A stretch of 64,000 nucleotides of DNA from Azospirillum thermophilum. GTDB taxonomy: Bacteria > Pseudomonadota > Alphaproteobacteria > Azospirillales > Azospirillaceae. The DNA lies in assembly GCF_003130795.1 (NCBI RefSeq), contig NZ_CP029353.1:1565501-1629500 (forward strand), given 5' to 3'. Shown one piece after another: positions 7,245 through 15,964 of the stretch. A program made the translations under genes and the position numbers. Under the pieces are notes generated by a model, which was given only the letters and a program-made list of their open reading frames with translations, made no database searches and was not told the origin of the DNA. Position 1 is the stretch's first letter. Every line of letters begins with the position of its first letter.

Positions 7245-8225
7245 TCAACGGCCCTTGTTCAGGCGGGCGACGATCTCGCCGACGATGCCCCGGCGGAACA
7301 ACAGCACGCACAGGACGAAGATGGCGCCGATCACCACGGGAACCGGCAGGTTGGTCGCCGCCAGATAATTCTCCAGCGTCACCACCAGGGCGGCGCCCAC
7401 CACCGGACCGTAGAGCGTGCCCATGCCGCCCAGCAGGGTCATCAGCACCACCTCGCCCGACATCTGCCAGGTCACATCCGTCAGGGTGGCAAGCTGGAAG
7501 ACGATCGCCTTGGTTCCGCCGGCGAGCCCGGCCAGCGTCGCCGACAGCACGAAGGCCAGCAGCTTGTAATGGTCGGTGCGGTAGCCGAGCGAGATCGCCC
7601 GCGGCTCGTTCTCGCGGATCGCCTTCAGCACCTGGCCGAAGGGCGAATTCACCGTCCGCCAGACCACCAGGAACCCGAAGAGAAAGACCGCCAGCACCGT
7701 GTAGTACATGGCGAGCGGCTGGTTGAGGTCGATGACGCCGAACAGCATGCCGCGCGGGACAGCCTGGATACCATCCTCGCCGCCGGTGAACTTGAGCTGC
7801 AGCGCCAGGAAGAACACCATCTGGCTGAGCGCCAGCGTGATCATCGCGAAGTAGATGCCCTGCCGGCGGATGGCGAGCGCGCCGAAGACCAGGCCCAGCA
7901 CGGCGGAGAAGGCCGCGCCCAGGATGATGCCGAGTTCCGGCGGAAAGCCCCAGACCTTGACCGTGTGGGCGGTGATGTAGGCGGCGCCGCCGAAGAAGGC
8001 GGCATGGCCGAAGCTGAGCAGCCCGCCATAGCCGATCAGCAGGTTGAAGGCGCAGGCGAACAGCGCGAAGCACAGCACCTTCATCAGGAAGACGGGATAG
8101 AGCGCGAAGGGAGCCGCCAGCAGGATCACCAGCCCGGCAAGCCCGACGAGCAGCCCGGCCGGCAGGCCCGAGGAGGCTGCACCCGTCAGGGGGCGCCGGT
8201 CGTCGGTGGTCGTGTGCGTTGCCAT
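7245..8225 (-). CDS. livM: Branched-chain amino-acid ABC transporter permease LivM (326 aa)
   Basis: This is the inner-membrane permease subunit that pairs with LivH in HAAT-family importers for branched-chain amino acids or related compounds. About ten hydrophobic segments are visible. The family loop NLLIGYGGLLSFGHAAFFG lies near residue 60-80, and the ATPase-contact loop with the EAA-like signature KAIRENEPRAISLGY near 210-225. The ATG at 8225 has GGGAG eight bases upstream; the in-frame GTG at 8231 overlaps the livH stop as GTGA and has a poor spacing. It is the last gene of the unit; no LivG or LivF ATPase gene follows, since the phasin gene comes next. Confidence 0.88.
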   Translation of the reverse strand: MATHTTTDDRRPLTGAASSGLPAGLLVGLAGLVILLAAPFALYPVFLMKVLCFALFACAFNLLIGYGGLLSFGHAAFFGGAAYITAHTVKVWGFPPELGIILGAAFSAVLGLVFGALAIRRQGIYFAMITLALSQMVFFLALQLKFTGGEDGIQAVPRGMLFGVIDLNQPLAMYYTVLAVFLFGFLVVWRTVNSPFGQVLKAIRENEPRAISLGYRTDHYKLLAFVLSATLAGLAGGTKAIVFQLATLTDVTWQMSGEVVLMTLLGGMGTLYGPVVGAALVVTLENYLAATNLPVPVVIGAIFVLCVLLFRRGIVGEIVARLNKGR

Positions 8226-8227
8226 GA

Positions 8228-9114
8228 TCACTTCTCCCGTCCGAACAGGCCGGCGGGCTTGACCAGCAGCACCACGGCCATGATGACGAAGACGACGATG
8301 TTGGAGGCCTCGGGATAGAAGACCTTGGTCAGCCCCTCCAGAAGCCCAGCGACAGGCCGGTGACGATGGCGCCGAGGATCGAGCCCATGCCGCCGATCAC
8401 CACCACCGCGAACACCACGATGATCAGGTTCGAGCCCATCAGCGGGCTGACCTGGTAGATCGGCGCCGCCAGCACCCCGGCGAAGCCGGCCAGCGCGACG
8501 CCGAAGGCGTAGGTCATCGACACCATCACCGGCACGTTGATGCCGAAGGCCTGCACCAGCGTCGGGTTCTCGGTCGCCGCCCGCAGATAGGCGCCGAGCC
8601 GCGTGCGCTCGATGGCGTACCAGGTGCCGAAGCACACCACCAGCGAGGCGACCACCACCCAGCCGCGGTAGTTGGGCAGGAACATGAAGCCGAGGTTCTG
8701 GCCGCCGCGCAGCATCTCCGGGATCGGGTAGGGCTGGCCGGAGACGCCGTAGAAGTGGCGGAAGGCGCCCTCGAAGATCAGCGCCAGCCCGAAGGTCAGC
8801 AGCAGGCCGTAGAGGTGGTCGACCTTGTAGAGCCGGCGCAGCATGGTGCGCTCCAGCACCAGCCCGATGGCGCCGACCACGATGGGCGAGAGGATCAGCG
8901 CGATCCAGTAGTTGATGCCGAGATAGGTCAGCAGCAGCCAGGCGACGAAGGCGCCGACCATGTAGAGGGCGCCGTGCGCCATGTTGACGACGTTCAACAT
9001 GCCGAAGATCACCGCCAGCCCGAGGCTGAGCAGCGCGTAGAAGGAGCCGTTGATCAGCCCCAGAAGGAGCTGGCCGAACAGCGCCTGGGGCGGAATGCCG
9101 AAAATGGTGCTCAT
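8228..9114 (-). pseudogene. livH: Branched-chain amino-acid ABC transporter permease LivH with C-terminal frameshift
   Basis: The first 257 residues form a normal LivH permease: FGQLLLGLINGSFYALLSLGLAVIFGMLNVVNMAHG near the start, GLVLERTMLRRLY, and VVFAVVVIGGMGSILGAIVTG near the end. The frame then goes GLSLGFWRG and stops. Inserting one base (GGGC to GGGCC, around 8341-8347) restores GLSLGLLEGLTKVFYPEAS and the remaining segment ending KPAGLFGREK at 8228, giving the expected ~295 residues and the usual 4-base overlap with livM. The break removes the last transmembrane helix if real. Because only one base in a short C run is missing, a sequencing error is at least as likely. Confidence 0.85.
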
Positions 9115-9210
9115 ATGCGCGTGTCTCTCCCCCGGTGGGACCCCGCCGCCGTCCGGGGCGGCCGCGGCGGGGTCTTTCGCCCTAGAGGCCCGGTCTCCCC
9201 AAGCTGCCGA

Positions 9211-10440
9211 TCACTTGGCGGCGAGCTTGCAGCCGCTTTCCTCGAAGGACGCGAAGGCCTCGTCGCCGGGGATGGTGCGGATGATCTGGTAGTAGTCCCA
9301 CGGCCCCTTGGACTCGGAGGGCTTCTTCACCCGGGCCAGATACATGTCGTGCACCATGCGGCCGTTCTGCAGGATCTTGCCGTTCTTGGCGAACATGTCG
9401 TTGACCGGCATCTCCTTCATCCTGGCGGCCACCGTCGGGCCGTCGTCGGTTCCCGCGGCCTCCACCGCCTTCAGGTAATGGCGGACGGCGGAATAGCTGC
9501 CGGCCTGCACCATGGTCGGCATCTTGCCGGTCTTCTCCATGAACTTCTTCGACCAGGCCCGCTTCTCGTCATCCATGTCCCAATAGAATCCGGTCGTCAG
9601 CACGAGGTCCTGCGCGACCGGCAGGCCCAGCGCATGAACGTCGGACAGGAACAGGAGCAGGCCGGCCAGCTTCTGCTTTCCGCCCTGCGTCAGCCCGAAT
9701 TCCGCCGCCTGCTTGATCGAGGTGATGGTGTCGCCGCCGGCATTCGCCAGACCGATCACCTGGGCGCCCGAGGCCTGCGCCTGCAGCAGGAAGGACGAGA
9801 AGTCGGCGGTGTTGAGCGGATGGCGCACCGACCCGACGACGGTGCCGCCGGCCTTCTTGACCTCGGCCGCGGTGTCGGCCTCGAGCTGGTGGCCGAAGGC
9901 GTAGTCGGCGGTCAGGAAGTACCAGGTCTTGCCGCCTTCCTGCACCATGGCGCGGCCGGTCCCCACCGCCAGCGCCCGGGTGTCGTACGCCCAGTGGAAG
10001 CCGGTCGGCGAGCAGGCGTCGCCGGTCAGCCGGGAGGTCGCCGGGCCTTCCATCAGGAAGATCTTCTTCTTCTCGCGGGTCACCTCCTGGACGGCCAGCG
10101 CGACGCCGGAGTTCGGCACGTCGACGATGACGTCCACCCCGTCCTGGTCGATCCACTGGCGGGCAATGTTGGAGCCGATGTCCGGCTTGTTCTGATGGTC
10201 GGCCGCGATGACCTCGATCGGCTTGCCGAGGATCTTGCCGCCGAACTCCTCCGCCGCCATGCGGGCCGCCACGGCCGAGCCCTCGCCGCCGAGATCGGCA
10301 TAGAGGCCGGAGCGGTCGTTCAGCACGCCGATCCTGATCATGTCGCCGGACAGCTTGCCCTGCTGCGCCGCAGCCGTCCCGTGGGCCGCGCCGATGGCAA
10401 GCGCGGCAAGGGCTGCGCCGGCGAGATAACGAGAGATCAT
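9211..10440 (-). CDS. ABC transporter periplasmic substrate-binding protein, LivJ/HAAT type (409 aa)
   Basis: This is a type I periplasmic-binding-protein fold of the Leu/Ile/Val-binding class. The signal peptide is residues 1-25 (SRYLAGAALAALAIGAAHGTAAA, cut before QQG). The mature chain has the family pattern IRIGVLNDRSGLYADLGG, AAEEFGGKILGKPIEVIAAD, and DVIVDVPNSGVALAVQEVTREKKKI. The ligand is not predictable; this branch often serves amides, aromatic or short-chain acids as well as branched-chain amino acids. A perfect Shine-Dalgarno (GAGGGGAGG) precedes ATG 10440. It leads the unit binding protein-livH-livM, 96 bases before livH. The palindromes at 10584-10595 and 10603-10615 lie in its promoter region. 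Confidence 0.85.
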   Translation of the reverse strand: MISRYLAGAALAALAIGAAHGTAAAQQGKLSGDMIRIGVLNDRSGLYADLGGEGSAVAARMAAEEFGGKILGKPIEVIAADHQNKPDIGSNIARQWIDQDGVDVIVDVPNSGVALAVQEVTREKKKIFLMEGPATSRLTGDACSPTGFHWAYDTRALAVGTGRAMVQEGGKTWYFLTADYAFGHQLEADTAAEVKKAGGTVVGSVRHPLNTADFSSFLLQAQASGAQVIGLANAGGDTITSIKQAAEFGLTQGGKQKLAGLLLFLSDVHALGLPVAQDLVLTTGFYWDMDDEKRAWSKKFMEKTGKMPTMVQAGSYSAVRHYLKAVEAAGTDDGPTVAARMKEMPVNDMFAKNGKILQNGRMVHDMYLARVKKPSESKGPWDYYQIIRTIPGDEAFASFEESGCKLAAK

Positions 10441-10583
10441 ATGGTTTCCTCCCCTCGGTGGTCGCGCTCTGTGGCGTCCGTTGGTCTTCCCAGACGTTTC
10501 TTGCCCAACCATTTGCCGGCCGGGCGTTTTTTGGCCGGACGGCGCGGAGCGCCCTTCCGACCTTGCGGTCCTAATATGCAGGC

Positions 10584-10595
10584 GCAACCGGTTGC
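10584..10595. promoter_or_regulatory. GCAACCGGTTGC palindrome, candidate operator of the liv unit
   Basis: This perfect 12-bp palindrome has a central CG, as in LacI-family operators. It overlaps a TTGCAA hexamer that could be a minus-strand -35 with TATTAG 15 bases further on, about 145 bases upstream of the binding-protein gene. Confidence 0.35.
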
Positions 10596-10772
10596 AAGCG
10601 AAGCGGAAATTCCGCCACACAAGCAATTTCCAACGAAACGTCAAGGTTCTGCCACAAACCGACCACCCCCGGATGCAAGGGAGGGGAGGAGGCTGCACCG
10701 CAAACGGGCGGAAGACCCGGCAAGACAGGGTGAAGGCCGGCGCGAATCGCCGGGCGGCAGGGGGCCGGACAG

Positions 10773-10802
10773 AAAAAAGGCGGCGGTCGAAAGACCGCCG
10801 CC
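10773..10802 (-). terminator. Intrinsic terminator of the marR-family gene
   Basis: On the minus strand a perfect 10-bp stem (GGCGGCGGTC/GACCGCCGCC) with a 4-base loop is followed by six T residues. It lies about 200 bases after the marR stop. Confidence 0.85.
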
Positions 10803-11000
10803 TGTCACGTTGACCGGGTCGGGCGCCTATATCTGCCCGCCCCTGATCGGAGCCATTGCGGATACCGCATCGCAGGATCGCTGGAGACCTCCTGGCAGCA
10901 CCCCGAGAGCCGGCCGGCCGGCGCTGTATAACGGGACGGACCGCGCGCCGCCGCCGCCGGGATGCCGCACCAGCCGGGAGGAGAGCCCGAAAGCCTCCCG

Positions 11001-11474
11001 TCAGGCCGCCGAGGTCATGGGAAAGCCGCTGTAATCGAGAGACGCGGACCAGAACCGCTCCAGCCGGCGCAGCGTCTCGTTGGCCTTCACCAGTTCGTCG
11101 TCGCTGAAGCCGGCCTTTTCCAGGGCGACCAGATGGCGCTCGAACATGCGGCTGATGTGCTCGCGCAGTTCCAGCCCCTTCTCCGACAGGCGGACGCGCA
11201 CGGACCGGCGGTCGTGCGGCGAGCGCTCCTGCCCGAGATAGCCGTTCTCGACCATCTTCTTCACATTGTAGGAGACGTTGGAGCCGAGATAGTAACCACG
11301 CGCGGTCAGCTCGCCGACCGTCATCTCGTCCTCGCCAATATTGTAAAGAATAAGGCTCTGGACGTTATTGATATCCTGGATGCCGAGACGGTCCAGTTCA
11401 GTCTTCAGCACCTCGAGGAAGTGGCGGTGAAGCCGCTCGATCAGGAGGATGCTTTCATAATAGGGTTTACGCAC
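11001..11474 (-). CDS. MarR-family winged-helix regulator, LdtR-like (157 aa)
   Basis: This is a dimeric winged-helix DNA-binding repressor of about the usual MarR length. The helices begin SILLIERLHRHFLEVLKTELDRLG. The recognition region is MTVGELTARGYYLGSNVSYNVKKMVENGYL (about 50-80). The wing is ERSPHDRRSVRVRLSEKG, a good match to the MarR pattern D-x-R-x-x-x-x-x-L-T. The wording of these segments resembles the LdtR/MarR proteins of alphaproteobacteria linked to osmotic and envelope control (family recollection; not tested). A 21-bp dyad at 11548-11568 in its own upstream region is the probable autoregulatory site. Confidence 0.88.
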   Translation of the reverse strand: MRKPYYESILLIERLHRHFLEVLKTELDRLGIQDINNVQSLILYNIGEDEMTVGELTARGYYLGSNVSYNVKKMVENGYLGQERSPHDRRSVRVRLSEKGLELREHISRMFERHLVALEKAGFSDDELVKANETLRRLERFWSASLDYSGFPMTSAA

Positions 11475-11547
11475 CGCGGTCTCCTTTGGCTCTAACCGGA
11501 CAGTCCCCGCGCAAGGACCTTCCCGGGACCTTAAGACGAGATTAACC

Positions 11548-11568
11548 GATCATTGGCCGGCAATCATC
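11548..11568. promoter_or_regulatory. 21-bp dyad, probable MarR operator
   Basis: GAT-n-ATTG-n5-CAAT-n-ATC is a perfect symmetric dyad 74-94 bases before the marR start, inside an AT-rich promoter-like stretch. Size and symmetry suit a MarR dimer. Confidence 0.5.
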
Positions 11569-11616
11569 TTAATAATTCCCAAAAATCCAGCGCGAACTGC
11601 CTTCTCGCTATGAATA

Positions 11617-11679
11617 CGGTGGGCCGTGGCACCGCGGTTACGGTACGCACGCACCGTCCGCGGGTACCGTGGCCCACCG
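11617..11679. repeat. 63-base interrupted hairpin between marR and the hydrolase gene
   Basis: CGGTGGGCC (11617-11625) pairs with GGCCCACCG (11671-11679). The pairing continues inward through ACCGCGG with CCGCGG-GT (one bulge) and ends in ACGGT/ACCGT around an 8-base loop. No T-run flanks it, so it is not a classic terminator; an RNA structure or a protein-binding cruciform is possible. Confidence 0.6.
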
Positions 11680-11756
11680 CTTTCATCCTATAACCGACGG
11701 GTTTATGACAAGTCTCGATTTGTTCGAGCCCTAACGACCGCGGGAGGAGGCCGGGA

Positions 11757-12818
11757 TCAGTCGCGGAACTCCAGGTCGCCGCCGGCCGGCTCGGCGAAGT
11801 GCCGCTCCACGTCGGTCTGGCTGACGCCGGCCAGATCCGCCGGCTTCCACTTCGGGTTCTTGTCCTTGTCGACGAGGACGGCGCGGATGCCCTCGTAGAA
11901 GTCGTCGCCGGCGAGGCAGGCGAGGCTGAGGCGGAGTTCCTGACGCAGGCACCCCTCGAAATCCAGCCTGGCGCCGCGGCGCAGCGCGGAGAGGGTGACC
12001 TTGAGGCTGGTCGGCGACATGCGCTTCAGCGTGGCGATCTGGCCGGCGGCCCACTCCGTGCCCTCGGCCTCCAGCGCCTTGACGATCGCCTCCATGCCGT
12101 CATGGGCATAGCAGCGGTCGATGGCCGGGCGCAGCGCGGTCACCGCCGCCTCGCCCGCCGGCTCCCTGTAGGCGGCGATCGCCTCGTCGGGGCTGACGCC
12201 GCCGGCGAGGTCGGACAGCAGAGCCTCGATCCGGCCGCTCGGCACGAAGGCGTCCGCGGCGTTGATCGCCAGCATGTCGGCCGCCTTCAGCCGGTCGCCG
12301 CTGAGACCGAGCCAGATGCCGACCTGGCCGGGCAGACGCGGCAGGAAGTAGGTGCCGCCGACGTCGGGGTAGAGGCCGATGCCGGTTTCCGGCATGGCGA
12401 ACAGCGTGCGCTCCGTCACGATACGGTGCGAGCCGTGCTCCGACAGCCCGACGCCGCCGCCCATGGAGATGCCGTCGATCAGCGCGACATAGGGCTTCGA
12501 CAGGCGCTTGATCAGCCGGTTGAGGATATACTCCTCGCTGAAGAAGGCGCGGATCTGCGAGCCGTCGCCCCGCCCCTCGCGCGCCGCCTTGCCGGCCTCG
12601 TACAGGCTGACGACGTCGCCGCCGGCACAGAACGCCTTCTCCCCGGCCCCCTGGATCACCACCGCCTTCACGTCCGGATCCGCGTTCCAGGCGCGGAGCT
12701 GCGGGTCGAACAGGCGAATCATGTTGAGGGTCAGCGCGTTCAGCGCCTTCGGCCGGTTCAGCGTAACGAGGCCGATGGCACCCCGGCGTTCAAACAGAAT
12801 CTCAGCAGAGTCGCTCAT
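11757..12818 (-). CDS. 3-hydroxyisobutyryl-CoA hydrolase / enoyl-CoA hydratase family (353 aa)
   Basis: This crotonase-fold enzyme releases 3-hydroxyisobutyrate from its CoA thioester in valine breakdown. AFCAGGDV at about 63-70 and GISMGGGVG at 116-124 build the oxyanion hole. MPETGIGLYPDVGG (142-155) carries the Glu144 and Asp152 pair characteristic of hydrolases rather than plain hydratases. The length (~350) fits HIBCH, being longer than hydratases (~260). The ATG at 12818 (MSDSAE) with upstream GGGAAGAA was preferred over 12854. Valine catabolism fits the neighbouring liv-type transporter, although the two are separated by marR. Confidence 0.87.
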   Translation of the reverse strand: MSDSAEILFERRGAIGLVTLNRPKALNALTLNMIRLFDPQLRAWNADPDVKAVVIQGAGEKAFCAGGDVVSLYEAGKAAREGRGDGSQIRAFFSEEYILNRLIKRLSKPYVALIDGISMGGGVGLSEHGSHRIVTERTLFAMPETGIGLYPDVGGTYFLPRLPGQVGIWLGLSGDRLKAADMLAINAADAFVPSGRIEALLSDLAGGVSPDEAIAAYREPAGEAAVTALRPAIDRCYAHDGMEAIVKALEAEGTEWAAGQIATLKRMSPTSLKVTLSALRRGARLDFEGCLRQELRLSLACLAGDDFYEGIRAVLVDKDKNPKWKPADLAGVSQTDVERHFAEPAGGDLEFRD

Positions 12819-13081
12819 CGTCTTGATTCTTCCCGCAATTCTTGGCGATTCCACCGGATGGGCCGGCGCTCCGGACCCTGCGGCCCCCCATAGCGCGACC
12901 AGCCGGCGCGCGCGATGATACGGGACGCAATCAGCCTGTCAAACCATGCCATACGGTACCGCACAGAATCCCCTGCCCATGCGCGGCAATGGAACAGAGC
13001 GGGGGCTTGGCGGGTTCCGCCCTCACCCACATCTACAGGGCGCTCATCAAACGACAAGACACGAACGGCGGGGACAGCGGG

Positions 13082-13987
13082 ATGAAGGTGGCGATCGTTC
13101 TCAACCAGTCGGCGGGAAGCCTGGTCGGACGCCCGATCGAGGAGGCCGTCGCCCCGATCCGCGCCGCCTTCGAACGGCACGGGGCGGAGGTCACCCTGGC
13201 GGCGGTGGAGCCGGCCGACTGTCCCGAGGCGATCCGCCGCGCCCTGGACTCCGATGCCGAGGTGGTGGTGGTCGGCGGCGGCGACGGGACGGTGAACACC
13301 GCGGTCAACCTGGTGATGAGGAGCGGCAAGGTCCTCGGGGTCATCCCGCTCGGCACCCTGAACCTGCTGGCCCGCGACCTGAACATCCCCTTCGACCTGG
13401 AAGAGGCGGCGGAGGCGCTGGCCGCCGGCGAGGTGCGCGCCATCGACATCGCCGAGGTGAACGGCGACTATTACCTGAACAGCTCCGTCCTCGGCTTCTA
13501 CCCGGCGGTGGTCCAGGAGCGGGAGCGCCAGCGCAAGATGCATCGCCTGCTGAAATGGCCGGGCATGGCGGTGGCATTGGTGAAGACGCTGCGCCGCCTG
13601 CCGCTGCTCGACGTGCGTCTGGACTGGGGCGAGGGGCCGCGCCGCGTGCGCACGCCGGTGCTGGCGGTGTCCAACAACGTCTACGACGACGGCTTCCGTC
13701 TGGTCGTCCGCCGCAGCGTCCTCGATTCCGGCAACCTCGGCGTCTATGTCGCCCGCCACCGCGACGCCTGGGCGCTGATGCGGCTGCTGGGACGCATGGT
13801 GACGGGAACCTGGAAGCAGGACGACGAGTTGGAGACGCTGACGGCCTCCGGCCTCATGGTTCACAGCCGGCGGCGGACCCTGCGGATGGTCAATGATGGC
13901 GAGGTGAAGCGGATGACGACCCCGCTGCAGTACCGGATCCACAAGAAGGCGCTGAAGGTGCTGGCGCCGAAGGCCGCCGGGGATTGA
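13082..13987 (+). CDS. Diacylglycerol kinase-like lipid kinase (YegS/BmrU family, 301 aa)
   Basis: The N-terminal catalytic domain has the nucleotide-binding motif GGGDGTVN at 65-72 and the family motif IPLGTLNLLARDL (88-100). The C-terminal beta-sandwich domain starts around residue 130. It should phosphorylate a membrane lipid or related alcohol with ATP; the exact lipid (diacylglycerol, sphingoid or undecaprenol) cannot be read from the sequence. The ATG at 13082 follows GGGGACAGCGGG; longer upstream starts lack family similarity. It is followed after 7 bases by a metallophosphoesterase gene, so the pair is probably co-translated. Confidence 0.87.
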   Translation: MKVAIVLNQSAGSLVGRPIEEAVAPIRAAFERHGAEVTLAAVEPADCPEAIRRALDSDAEVVVVGGGDGTVNTAVNLVMRSGKVLGVIPLGTLNLLARDLNIPFDLEEAAEALAAGEVRAIDIAEVNGDYYLNSSVLGFYPAVVQERERQRKMHRLLKWPGMAVALVKTLRRLPLLDVRLDWGEGPRRVRTPVLAVSNNVYDDGFRLVVRRSVLDSGNLGVYVARHRDAWALMRLLGRMVTGTWKQDDELETLTASGLMVHSRRRTLRMVNDGEVKRMTTPLQYRIHKKALKVLAPKAAGD

Positions 13988-13994
13988 TGCCGCG

Positions 13995-14843
13995 GTGAAG
14001 ACGCTGGCCCACATCTCCGACCTGCATTTCGGCCGGATCGACGAGCGGGTGGTCGAGGGGCTGCTGGCCGACCTGACCGTGCAGCAGCCGGACCTGATCG
14101 TGATCTCCGGCGATCTGGTCCAGCGGGCCAAGCCCCGCCATTTCCAGGCCGCCCGCGCCTTTCTGGAGGCGCTGCCCTTCCCCTATCTGGTCGTGCCCGG
14201 CAACCACGACATTCCGGTCTACAACGTCCTGCGCCGCTTCTTCGACCCCTTCGGCTATTACCGCCGCTACATCTCCACCGACCTCAGCCCCTTCCACATC
14301 GACGACGAGATCGCGGTGCTCGGGCTGAACACCGCGAGGTCGGTGATCTTCGATTTCTCCGAAGGCCGGGTGAACAGGTCGCAGATCGGCCGCGTGCGCG
14401 AGGTGTTCTGCGAACTGCCGGACAGCGTGTTCAAGGTGCTGTTCACCCATCATCCCTTCCTGCCGCCGCCCGACGCGCCGAAGACGCGGCTGGTCGGCCG
14501 GCACAAGCTGGTGCTGCCGGCGCTGGAGACCTGCGGCGTCGACCTGCTGCTGGCCGGGCATCTGCACCGCGCCTATTCCGGCGATATCATGACCTTCCAC
14601 ACGCAGGTTGCCCGGTCGATCCTGGTCGCCCAGGCCTCCACCGCGACCTCCACCCGGCTGCGCAACGAGGCGAACGCCTACAACCTGATCGCCATCGACC
14701 CGCCGCGGGTGCGGTTCGAGGTGCGGTCATGGGAGGGGGCGGCCTTCGCCGCCGGGCTGGTCTCGGTATGGAGCAAGACGGGCCAGCGCTGGGAGCTGCA
14801 AGAGCAGGATACGGGATTCAGGCCTGTGACCGGGGCGGCTTGA
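13995..14843 (+). CDS. Calcineurin-like metallophosphoesterase (282 aa, GTG start)
   Basis: All hallmark metal-binding motifs are present: SDLHFG (Asp9, His11), ISGDLVQR (Asp40), VPGNHD (68-72), FTHHPF and GHLHRAY near the C-terminus. The arrangement resembles CpdA/Icc-type phosphodiesterases, but substrate prediction is unsafe; lipid or nucleotide phosphoesters are possible. The GTG at 13995 is the only start that suits the domain: an ATG at 13986 runs into a stop codon at once. The tight link with the lipid kinase suggests opposing or sequential actions on one phosphorylated compound (inference). Confidence 0.85.
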   Translation: MKTLAHISDLHFGRIDERVVEGLLADLTVQQPDLIVISGDLVQRAKPRHFQAARAFLEALPFPYLVVPGNHDIPVYNVLRRFFDPFGYYRRYISTDLSPFHIDDEIAVLGLNTARSVIFDFSEGRVNRSQIGRVREVFCELPDSVFKVLFTHHPFLPPPDAPKTRLVGRHKLVLPALETCGVDLLLAGHLHRAYSGDIMTFHTQVARSILVAQASTATSTRLRNEANAYNLIAIDPPRVRFEVRSWEGAAFAAGLVSVWSKTGQRWELQEQDTGFRPVTGAA

Positions 14844-15905
<1,062 letters not shown>

Positions 15906-15918
15906 GCGGCGGTGGACA

Positions 15919-15949
15919 GGTCGGGGCCGTCTTCGGGCGGACCCCGACC
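15919..15949. terminator. Hairpin between convergent hemB and RsmC-like gene
   Basis: GGTCGGGG (15919-15926) pairs with CCCCGACC (15942-15949), with extra inner pairs around a short loop. T-runs are absent on both sides, so its strength as a terminator is uncertain. Confidence 0.45.
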
Positions 15950-15964
15950 GCATCCTTCAGGTCC

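Larger units (their letters stand above)
10441..11000. other. Intergenic region: SBP promoter region and marR terminator
   Basis: No gene is supported in these 560 bases. It holds a perfect 12-bp palindrome (10584-10595), a 13-bp palindrome GCGGAAATTCCGC (10603-10615) and the marR terminator (10773-10802). Confidence 0.5.

Noticed and set aside
8228..8635. Separate small gene overlapping the 3' end of livH
   Set aside because: Its C-terminal residues (LLEGLTKVFYPEAS...) are simply the end of LivH in the shifted frame; the N-terminal part is arginine-rich noise.
8755..11034. 759-codon plus-strand open frame across the liv genes
   Set aside because: Antisense to the livH and binding-protein genes; composition is typical of frame shadows.
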